Below are positions 55,039-64,000 of a stretch of DNA of 64,000 nt, piece by piece (position 1 is the first letter of the stretch; each line of letters opens with the position of its first letter). The notes under the pieces were generated by a model, which was not told the origin of the DNA, searched no databases, and worked only from the letters and a program-made list of their open reading frames with translations. The stretch is from Cheilinus undulatus (taxonomy: Eukaryota; Chordata; Actinopteri; Labriformes; Labridae). The stretch lies in contig NC_054869.1 of NCBI RefSeq assembly GCF_018320785.1, forward strand, positions 16,564,698-16,628,697, in the 5' to 3' direction. The position numbers and the translations under genes were made by a program.

Positions 55039-58000
55039 ATGCCTCGGAGCAGTCTCATCACCTCTGAGAATGACGGTAAGCATATTTTCATGAGCAAACT
55101 GCCTTTTCAGCTTTCGGGGTTAATGACGCAGTAGTTTTGGTAATGGAAGATATGTATTGTTAGTAACTGTGGAAAAAAGTTCAGCTTTTTCCTCCTAAAA
55201 TCTACTTTTAATTATCATGAAATTAGGGGTCATATAAACATCCAGTGGGAGAATTGCTATTGATTTTTCAAGGAAAGCAGGACCCTTTACTGTCTGTTTC
55301 ACTATGTTTTGAAAAACATATTCTTTAAGTTAAAAGGTGATTTGAATGAATCACACAACTAAAAACAAAATTATGTGGAATTTTAGTTTGAATAATCAAA
55401 ATAAAGCCATTTTATGACCATCTCAAACACACATATCCACCTCTTTTTTTTTTTTTTTAGCATACTCCCCATTCTTTTGCATATTTGGGACCTGGCCTCT
55501 GGCCCTCAGCCGTCTCCATGTCCTCGGCCTCACCGTCTCCCTTCATTAGGCTTTTGTTTGTCCCCTTTGTGCCCCTCTGCTGCACACGGCCGTAATGACC
55601 CATGTGCCGGCCACTCTGGTTACATTAAGGACACACATCAAAGGGATGACTACATAAATATGGGTTCAATTTGTCAGGGGTCCCCTTTGTTTCCCTCTTA
55701 ACCGCAGGACAATAATGCCAGGTACACAATGAGGTAGGTTAAGCTCTACCAGTGAAAGGGGTCAGTGTTTTATTTAAGATATAAAAGAAATGGACTGGAT
55801 GTGTGAGGCTGAGGTCATCTGAGGGGAGAAGCAGGTTTATGTCAAATAAGGTCAAAGAAAAATAACATTGTAAACGGGAGAAACATCAGACAAAGTAGGA
55901 TTTGCTAAAACAAGCAACTACTACAAAATCATTTTAAAAACAGCTTATTCAATAGCTAAAGATATTCTTTTTATTTACGTACCTAAATAAGGATTAAAAT
56001 GAAAGATAAACTAGAAATTCATAGTGGTATCTTGCTACAAAAAAAGAAAATGTTTAAAACTCATGTTTGCCATCGGCTGTTACTCAGGATAGAGAGTCTT
56101 GTTTATTGTTCATATATGAAATTGATTTAAGTAGGGAGATGAAACAATTACATTTTTAAAATCAAGAATAAATTACCTCCTGTTTGGATACTGGCTTGCT
56201 TTTATTTTGAAAGAAGATAAGGAACCTTGGGTGCATTGAAAATTACTAACTTAACATTAACAACCACAAAAAATAACTTGTTATGGATTGAAAAGGAAAT
56301 AAGGGAACAGTAAAAAAATGTAAATGTTTTGAATTGTCCACTGAGCTTTATGTGTTTTTTTTGTTTTTTTTTAACTGAAATGATAGATTAAGGTTCATCA
56401 ACGCCCTTATTTTACATCATTGTGGCTGCAGGAAGGTGTTGCAGTGGCTTAACCAAGTGTGCTGGAACAGACAATAAAGCATGTGATCAGTGGGATTAAA
56501 AAGTCAGGTAGAGTGTGTGTTTCTTATCTTTTATTAGACCAATCTTTTAACTTTAACTAAGCTGATTTGATGTTAGACACATCACTCATCATTAAAGGAG
56601 TATTTTGGTATTTTTTAAGTTGGGTTGTAAAAGCTACTAGGCAATGATAGTGCCATTAAGGATAAAGATAATTTAATTGTCCCCTGAGGAAAATTTGTTA
56701 TGGACAAAAGTGCAACTTAGGTTCTCACAGTCAACACATTCATCTGAAAAAACAGACAATGCACAGAGACAGACAATGGTCCACAGTGTCACAAGATACA
56801 AAGAGAGTTACAAGTAGAAGTTTATATTGCACGTGCCCTGTAATACTGCACCAACCTCACTGCGATAAGCAGATTGAAATATATTGCACATACCCATTGT
56901 GCAAGATGTCTGAAATTAGAGATCAAATAAAACACATAATTTAGCTATTTGTAGGTAAAAATGGGCCAAAAATCAACATTGCCTGAAATGCATGCTATAT
57001 AAAATTTTTTGAAGCATTTTACTTTTCATCTGGAAAGCCACTTAGTTTTAACCTGACATGCCAGATGGATGTGTTTCACACATCCATGTGGTAAACATTC
57101 CATAGATGGCGTTTGGGAAAGGGCAGAGCCTTTGAAAAAAAAACTCAGAGGATGATTGGATGAACATTCTGTCTGTCACATCTTTACGGGTCAATAAGAG
57201 CAACAAAACACGTGACGTCGTAGCCCCAAACCAAGGTACGCCGCTACTGATGAGTAAACTCAATAGAGAGCTGCATAACACGAACCATGGCGACTGTAGA
57301 CATGTCAGTACACGACTTTTGTTGTTTTTGAAAACAGCTCAATGCTGTACTTTGTTCTTCTTTTAACAAAGATTCAAGTTCTGATAAAACTGGTGCTTTA
57401 GCAGCATCCACGCTAATCTCTTCTGCCATAATTGCACCGACCTCCTCTTGCTGCCGACTCTGCCGCACACGAAGGTACTGCCCCTCGACGCTGATTGGTC
57501 CTGTCACTTTCTAACCAGGCCCAAACGGTTTAAATGGGAGCTTTGCAAGATGGATTTGCCAGTAAGGAACATGGAAACGGGCGAATCCATCTGCTTTGCA
57601 AGGTTAACTGTATTTGGCACTATTTTCCAATTGAACTTTTGGCAGGTGGCTATGTGCTCTTCCGCCTCAGCATATCTGGACAGCTGTTTGGGTTTTATCA
57701 GAGGGTGTCAGAGGGCTTATTGGTGAAAAATAAAACGCTTAAAAAAATTTCAGTGTAGTGTACAATTTAGCCAACATTGTTTTTGGCCCATTTTTACCTA
57801 AAACTTGCTAAATTAAGCCAAACAGCTGTACCCTCTGCTATAATAGAGCCTAGCTTCTCAAAGTGTGTCCTGTTTGTAGGGGAACACTCTCTGAAACCTC
57901 TTGAGGTGAATGACATTACTATTGTCAAGTTCCACATACAACCTAACTTAAAAAATACAGAAATATCCCTTTAATTTCCAACATCATGAATATTAACTCA

Positions 58001-61000
58001 GCATAAATTCTTTATAAATAGATTGAAATCCAACTCATTCTGGGTTTGTTGCTCTCAGATCTTTGTTAACACTGACAGATTTTCATTTATCTTGTTTGTT
58101 TCCATCAGATATGTTTATTGCTTTTTTTAATTGATTTTTTAAATGTGAAACCCTCCCTCTTCAGCTGTTAGCTGTGCCGCTAATGAGAGATGAGAGACGT
58201 CCATGTCCACTCAGTGTTGTTGTTGTTTGCCAATAACAGACTTTCCAAACTGAAGTAAAAATTCTCTCTGGTCCAGTTGATAAATAAATAAATAGCAAAA
58301 ACAGTTTAGATATTCTTGTTACAAAGTCTCAGAGAAAACTCTCAACTTGACTAATCAAAATGTTTTAAAGACATGCTTAGCTTTATACTATATCGTCCTG
58401 AATGCATTATGCATTGATATTTTTTTTTTAACCTTTATTTAAGCAGGATAACAAAACTCAATGAGATTAAAAATCTCTTTTTCAAGTGGCCAAGATAGCA
58501 GCAGCACAGATAAAGTTACAGACAAACAACGAATTAACATACAAGTAAAATTCTGCTGTAAATACTTCTATTTCAGCTTACACAAGGTTTTGTATTTTTT
58601 GAGATGTTTTTTTTCCATCAAATTCAAAATTAGTCTATGATTTTAAGGAAATATTAAAATGTCTCGGTTTCAATATCTGATATGTTGTTTATTTTCTATT
58701 GTGAATAAAATATGGGTTTATGAGATTTGCAAATAATTGCGTTCTGTTTAATTTACATTTAGTGGAACACCCCAACTTTTTGGAATTTGGGTTTTAGATT
58801 TATTTTACTTCAATGTGATACTGAATTTTTGTCTAAGAGTTTTTGGCTCTTGAATTTAGAGACAAAGCGTGATCGAAGGGCATCTGGAGTCTAGACACTG
58901 GTGATGAAGTTGTTGACTGGTGATGTCATCTAAAGCTGGTGATGTCATCTAAGGCTGGTGATGTCATCTGAAGCTGATCATGTCCTCTGAATTTGAACAG
59001 ATGAAAAAGCTGATCACACTGCAAATGGTGAGGGTGGCCTTAAGATGGCTGATAATGTCTGAGGCTGACGAAATGAAGGAAAGACTTGGAAGTGGTGGGG
59101 ATTTGGGCGTTGATCTGTCAACGACGGTGTGAATGAACTTGTGCAAAAAAAAAAAAAAAACAGCAGCAAAATGATTGGCTAACAATGAGGGAGTAGAACA
59201 GTGCTGTTGGATATACGAGATCATGTGATGTGAACAGCTGATGATTATGCAGAAATGAGTCAGCATGTATGAAGAAGTGCATGCAACAATGAAACCAGCA
59301 ACTTTCTCTGGAGCTTTATTTGTCAGACCTTTGTGTAAATAAAAAGACAAAAAAATAGAATTTAATGTTTCTTACCTCTAATCAACATACAAATTAAACA
59401 GTCATCATGCACTGACACACAGCAGCCCTGAGTACATCTCTCCACAGGGCAGTAACTAATAAGCCCATGCAGTATCTGACAGACTGCACTCAGTGGCCTC
59501 AGTACACTTCACATATTTTATTTATCACTGATAATACCAGTTTAATTCTGGCACTTTGTCTTTCTGGACTGCATGGTGGCTTATGGTTAGTGCTGTTGCC
59601 TCACAGCATGAAGGTTTCTAGTTCATATCTTAGTCTGACACTGTCTTTCTGAGTGAAGTTCCATGTTGTCACTGTGTTTTCTCCCTGAGTGCTCCATCTT
59701 CCCTCCACAGTCAAAGACATGCTCATTGGGCTGCTTGGTGATGCTAAATTGCCCATAAATGTGATCGTGGCTGGTTGTTGGTCTCTTGTATGGGATGTGC
59801 TTTATCTGTGCAATCTCTTAAATATTATGTTAAAATTTTTCTTTTTGACTTCTATGCACTGACTAAGAGTAGTAATCTTAGTCTTATTGTATCCTGTCAT
59901 ACAACAACTTTAAAGGTTTGTTATTAATTTAATATCAATTCAATTCTAAGAAAAAAAAAAGACATTTCAAACATTTTCCTTTATACATTTTTTCTCATCC
60001 ACAGTTGAAATTGGACTTGAATTAACAGGTGAGTGGGTTATTTTAATAGCTTTGAAACACTTGAAAATTAAACATTGAAGAGTCATTTACTGTGCCTATA
60101 AAAGTATTAACCCCCTTGGATGTTTTACCCTTTTATTAATTCAATAAATCAACCATGCTCAAGATTTGGCTTTTTTCTGACAAAGAACCCCCCAGTTAAA
60201 CAGAAGTATGTATGGTAAAATAAGTGACTGCCTTAATATTCACCCTCTTTAAAAGTGACTGACTTCATTCAACAGAGGTCCAGACAATTGGTGTTAGTAG
60301 TCTGACACTTACTGAAATGGGGATCATCTGAGATCATCTTTTTCTCAAGTGATTCTAGTATAAAGACATCTGTGTCTTAAAGGTCCAGTCACTGGCTAAT
60401 CAGTATTTCTGGCTACAATTACACCATGAAGACAAAAGAATACTCCAATCAACTCAGAGAAAAGGCTATTAAAAAAGTACAAGTCAGGGAAAAAAATTCC
60501 AAGGTACTGAACATCCCCTGGAGTTCAGTTAAATATATCATCAAGAGATGGAAGGAATGTGTGTAGTGTGCCAGTAGTACTATCACCCACTTTGTCACAA
60601 TGTGGCACATGTGTAAATCATCATAAATCAGGCCGTCCTCACAAACTGAGTAACCATGCAAGAAGGAGACTAGTGAGAGAGGCAACCATGACACCTATGA
60701 CTACTCTGAAGGAGCCACAAGCTTCAGCAGATGAGATGGGAGAGACTCTGCGTACAACAACTGTTGCCGGGGTTCTTCACCAGTCAAAGCTTTATGGTAG
60801 GATTTTAAAGGAAAAGCAAATGTTGAAGAAAACTCAAATTAAATCTTAACTAGAGTTCACCAAAGGCATGTGGGAGACTCTGTGGTTAAGTGGAAGAAAG
60901 TTTTTTGGTCTGCTGAGACCAAAATTCTGCTTTTTGGCTATTGAAAAGTCGCTATGTTTGGCAGACACCAAACACTGCACATCCAATCCAATCCAAATTT

Positions 61001-63634
61001 ATTTATAAAGCACATTTAAAAACAACAAAATGCTGACCAAAGTGCTGTACAGTAAAAATTAAAAACAACAAAACAAACAATAAAACACAGACGCAGGACA
61101 AAAGTAAAAACTGGAGGAGATAAATGGATCAATTAAAACAGAAAGGGTTAAACGCCACATTCTAGAGCAGAGCTGAACGCCAGGGAGTAAAAGTGCATTT
61201 TTAAGTTTGATTTAAAGACAGGCAGAGAGGGGGACAGTCTAACATGAAGAGGAAGACTGTTCCAGAGCTTTGGCGCAGCTACTGAGAAACATCCCAAACA
61301 CACCATCCCCACTGTGAAGCACGGTGGTGTCAGCATCATGCTGTGGGGATGCTTCTCAGCAGCGGGCCCGGGACAGCTTGTAGAGGTAGAGGGTAAAATG
61401 AATGTGATATTATTTTGTAGAAATCAGTTTTCACTTTGACATTAAGAAGGGGGTTTTTATATACATAAAAGCCAAATTATATCAATCGTGATTGATTTAT
61501 AAAATCAGGAAAAGGGTAAAACATCTGCGGCTGAATAATTTTTAACAGGCACTCTATATGAGCTTTAGATTTTGATAATGATAATATGTTCTTTTTTAGA
61601 AACAGACACAATGTGAAACCTATGTTTTTACTTTAGGTGATGATGACGAAGCTTCTTCTTTGCAAGAGGGACACAGGAGAGAAAGACAGAGGAGGAAAAG
61701 AAGGGAGGGTGGCAGAGAGAGAAAGAAGAGGAAGAACGAGAGGAGCAGAGAAACATCTCTAACAGGAGACGATGAGGAGGAAGCACAGGCTCGCCCAGAG
61801 AAAACAGAAAGAGGACGAAGAAGGAGAGAAAGGACTGACCATGAAACAGAAGGAAGACAGAGGGAAGAGGAGGGCAATGCCAAAATAAAAAGCGGTAAAA
61901 CAGAAAAAATAAGGAAGAATATAAAAAATGAAAAAACACGAAAAAAGGAACAAGGGGAAGAAGAAGCTGGAGACAGGAATGCCAAGGGAAAAAAGAAACA
62001 GGGAAGTGCCAAAAAGGAAGAGAAAGAAGGGGTTGAAAGTAGATGTAAAGTCAAGGAGCAAGGCAAGGATGTGAAGGAGAAGAAAAAGAAGAAGCACAAG
62101 AAAGTTGAAACAAGGTAAAATTTCATCTTTAAAACTTTTTATATCGGCAGTCCTCCGCTGGTGGTTCATCACTGCAACTTTGGCATGAACTCCCTGCTTT
62201 ACTGTCCTTCAGTTCAGAGGAAACAAGTGAAGAAGAAGAAGACAAAGAAGAAGAAGATGAGGAGGAGAAAGAGGTGAGGCCTGAGTCTCTGACACCAGAG
62301 GAGCTGGAGAAGCTGAAGGAAGCCGTGGACGAGAGGAAGAAACTGATCCAGGGCCTAAGGGGCAAACCTTGGCCCATGAAGAAGAAACTTGTGACTTTAC
62401 GGTAGATACACTCTTTCTCTTATCAACATGCACTCAGAGAATAATCAGAAATACAAAATGTGACGCTTTGAATTGAATCATATTCCCTGTAGGGAGTCTC
62501 AGGAGTTTGTGGAGAAATATGAAGGAGCTCTGGGGAAAGGGAAAGGCAGGAAGCTCTACGCTTACAAGGTCATGATGACAAAGGTGAAGAATCATCAAAC
62601 AGCAGTATTTATTACAAGAATATTTCAATAATTATATTAGAAGATGCATTTTATTGATCATATTTGTCTTATAGAAATGGATGAAGTTTCAGCGGGACTT
62701 TGAGAATTTTAAAACTGCCTGCATACCATGGGAGATGAAAATCAAAGAGATCGAAAGTAAAGTGGTTTGAGATATTACAGTGAAATCTTAAACATCCATG
62801 ACTTTAAAATAGTCAGCTCATGTGTATGCCTTGTCTCAGCTTATCTGCTCTCACAAAGTTAATTCTGGAACAACAATTATCTTTAATTTGACTTCCTCTG
62901 CCGCCCTCTGCAGGCCACTTTGGCTCCTCTGTTGCGTCTTACTTTCTCTTCCTACGGTGGATGTATGGCATCAACATGATCTTGTTTGGTCTGACTTTCG
63001 GCCTTGTCATGGTGCCAGAGGTACCTTCCATGACTTTTATTCATCAGAAACAAATCAAGGCTCCTTTGCAGTGTATCTGTATGTAATAATCCTCTCTGCT
63101 CCCCTGCTTACTGCTAACAGGCACTGATGGGGCGGCCATATGGCAGCATCCCAAGAAAGACCGTCCCCCGGGCAGAGGAGACCAGTGCCATGGACTTTGC
63201 TGTATTATGGGACTTTGGGGTCTGTTTATTTAATATTTCTATGAATCTGAATATAAGGGGGCAACAGCTTTATGCTATAAAGCAGATGGCTGGGTGGGGT
63301 GGGGGGGTTAAGCTCTGCTAGCAGCAGCAGCAGTGTAGTGCACCCGCACTAGAAAGAGCTGTGATTGGCTGTGAGGCAATAATTAGGAACAGCTGGCAGT
63401 CAGCTAATCACAGCTGGGCATATAACTTCCCTGTCCTCATATGATGAATTATTTGTTGTACATCCCTCATAATCAAGTTTTGTTTTCACAGGGTTATGCC
63501 CAGTATTCAGTCCTCTTCTATGGTTACTATAACAACCAGCGTGCCATTGGCTGGCTCAAGTTCCGTATGCCACTGTCGTACTTCCTGGTTGGTGTGGGGA
63601 CGGTGGCCTATAGCTACATGGTGGTCATAAGAAC
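55039..63634 (+). CDS. tmc2: tmc2-like transmembrane channel-like protein, first 9 coding exons, 3' end outside the window
   Basis: TMC1/2 proteins form the pore of the hair-cell mechanotransduction channel. Exons: 55039-55075, 60005-60028, 61637-62114, 62213-62401, 62493-62583, 62675-62756, 62914-63020, 63121-63219, 63492-63634, with GT-AG introns and compatible phases giving 416 codons. Exon 3 encodes a very basic/acidic low-complexity N-terminus (~21-180), as in TMC1/2. Conserved core: [44 protein letters not shown], then a first membrane segment (~310-334), [15 protein letters not shown] and a second membrane segment (~396-415). LWDFGGY, KPWPM and PYGSIPRK favour TMC2 over TMC1 (recalled as LYDFNGL, RPWRM, PYGSLPRK); [11 protein letters not shown] and PLSYFLVG are shared with TMC1. 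The start exon and the 24-nt second exon are supported only by splice sites and phase. An upstream ATG at 55028 would be out of frame. Confidence 0.9.
56596..57970. mobile_element. TTAA-flanked non-autonomous element (Kolobok/piggyBac-like)
   Basis: TTAA at 56592-56595 and 57971-57974 flanks inverted ends: AGGAGTATTTTGGTATTTTT (then TAAGTTGGGTTGTA) on the left and, inward from the right, AGGGATATTTCTGTATTTTT (then TAAGTTAGGTTGTA). The 1,375-bp interior has no transposase and includes a leader-ORF repeat (57049-57606) as a nested insertion. The superfamily is inferred from TTAA alone. Confidence 0.75.
57049..57606 (-). repeat. Leader-ORF repeat, copy C (fullest copy)
   Basis: Ends TAACCTGACATGCCAGATGG and, inward from the right, TAACCTTGCAAAGCAGATGG. 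It has the same ATGGATGTGT palindrome as the copy at 45456. The minus strand has an open frame (57507 to 57244) containing [20 protein letters not shown] then [15 protein letters not shown]. This aligns with the frame at 40886-40986 (MAEGINVDAVKAPGLSEL; LLKEEQRTAVSCF). The KEEQ-x-A arrangement recalls the start of RecQ-type helicase domains, which is a guess. Confidence 0.7.
58917..58992. repeat. 19-bp tandem repeat, four units, each with a TGATGTCATC word
   Basis: Units start at 58917, 58936, 58955 and 58974. The consensus is CTGGTGATGTCATCTAAAG and the last unit is diverged. TGATGTCA resembles a bZIP (ATF-like) site. It lies within the first tmc2 intron. Confidence 0.85.
59565..59800 (+). 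mobile_element. SINE-like element, degenerate
   Basis: The words GCATGGTGGCTTATGGTTAG then TGCTGTTGCCTCACAGCATG, and later GCTAAATTGCCCATAAATGT, match in order the very common fish repeat that begins GGCACGGTGGTGCAGTGGTT. The second tRNA-like box is decayed. Borders are approximate. Confidence 0.55.
60090..61554 (+). mobile_element. Tc1-like element in a tmc2 intron, internally deleted and interrupted by a LINE
   Basis: Flanked by TA (60088-60089 and 61555-61556). The inverted ends are CTGTGCCTATAAAAGTATT and, inward from the right, GAGTGCCTGTTAAAAATTATT, sharing GATGTTTTACCCTTTT further in. A transposase start is visible at 60426 ([19 protein letters not shown]) and continues to [11 protein letters not shown] before stops. 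A LINE fragment splits the middle, and the catalytic C-terminal half is missing after about 61380. Confidence 0.8.
60979..61300 (-). pseudogene. 5'-truncated L2-like LINE, nested in the Tc1-like element
   Basis: Minus-strand frame [20 protein letters not shown] then [20 protein letters not shown] (about 61289-61170) is the usual C-terminus of fish L2-type ORF2. It is followed by a short 3' UTR ending in an ATTGG-type repeat tail (plus strand CCAATCCAATCCAA at 60982-60995). The Tc1 sequence resumes at ACACACCATCCCCACTGTGA, so insertion was after the Tc1-like element. Borders are within a few bases. Confidence 0.75.
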
Positions 63635-63689
63635 GTATGTTGATTATAAATACAGTGCTTAACATATTTATTAGATCACCTGTCATAAA

Positions 63690-64000
63690 AATGAGAAAAC
63701 ATAAATATTTTAGAAATCTTTCAAAAACTTGTTTCAAACTAAAAATGTTATTATTATTTATTTGGCAAATAACAAACTGAAACAACTAAATAGTCCTTTT
63801 TCACAAATAATAACCAAAAAACTTCATATTTTGTATGGCCTCCTTTGGCCTTGATAACAGCTTGCGTTCTTGCTGCCATTGTTTTAAAGTATGTTTCCAC
63901 AGTCTCTTTTGTTATTGAGTTCCAAATAGTTTCGAGCTGTTCCCACAGACTTGCTTTAGATTAAACTTTTGTGCCGTCAATCTTTGAATCTACTAAATCC
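63690..64000 (-). mobile_element. Tc1-like element fragment, cut by the window end
   Basis: The words TGGCCTCCTTTGGCCTTGAT and AACAGCTTGCGTTCTTGCTG, with CCACAGACTTGCTTTAGATT and GTGCCGTCAATCTTTGAATC, belong to a known fish Tc1-like family read on the minus strand. It lies in the intron after the last tmc2 exon in the window. The left border is uncertain. Confidence 0.6.

Larger units (their letters stand above)
55076..60004 (+). other. tmc2: tmc2 first coding intron (4.9 kb), mostly repeats
   Basis: It holds the TTAA-flanked element 56596-57970 with the leader-ORF repeat inside, a 19-bp tandem array at 58917, a poly-A run at 59145-59160 and a SINE-like piece at 59565. Stretches 55080-56590 and 57975-58910 show nothing recognisable. 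Confidence 0.6.

Noticed and set aside
61620..62126. Long minus-strand serine/phenylalanine-rich open frame (168 codons)
   Set aside because: It is the antisense shadow of the lysine/arginine/glutamate-rich third tmc2 exon; low-complexity GA-rich DNA gives such frames on both strands.

Overview
The window is vertebrate nuclear DNA, almost certainly from a ray-finned (teleost, percomorph-like) fish. Genes are split into many short exons with GT-AG introns, and the introns and gaps are filled with fish-type Tc1-like transposons, hAT and TTAA-type non-autonomous elements, and L2-like and Rex3/RTE-like LINE pieces. I see no bacterial, phage, CRISPR or retroviral genes. || Layout: (1) 82-16233, minus strand: SNRNP200 (Brr2, the U5 snRNP 200 kDa helicase). 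I could splice 39 coding exons by hand into 1,916 in-frame codons from the start Met; the last ~220 codons lie beyond position 1. (2) 16234-25310: gene-poor, with a 1.57 kb dead Tc1-like element that has long inverted repeats, a foldback element, and a Tc1-like element interrupted by a second one. (3) 25315-32560, minus strand: ZFAND5, with five coding exons giving 208 residues, a long 3' UTR and a probable non-coding first exon at a GC-rich promoter. (4) 32560-55000: about 22 kb with no gene I can support, holding Tc1-like, hAT-like and Rex3/RTE-like pieces, microsatellites, a perfect 15-bp hairpin and copies of an unusual repeat carrying a short conserved reading frame. (5) 55039-63634, plus strand: the first nine coding exons (416 codons) of a transmembrane channel-like gene, best read as tmc2. 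|| SNRNP200 and ZFAND5 are transcribed leftward and tmc2 rightward, so ZFAND5 and tmc2 are divergent and ~23 kb apart. Their products act separately: spliceosome activation, ubiquitin/AU-rich RNA biology, and hair-cell mechanotransduction. || The points most worth checking are the tmc2-ZFAND5 linkage (in mammals ZFAND5 lies beside TMC1), the repeat family with a conserved leader ORF, several elements whose target-site duplications can be read directly, and two short near-perfect hairpins. No previously undescribed biological system is evident. Splice junctions were derived by reading and have no transcript support.
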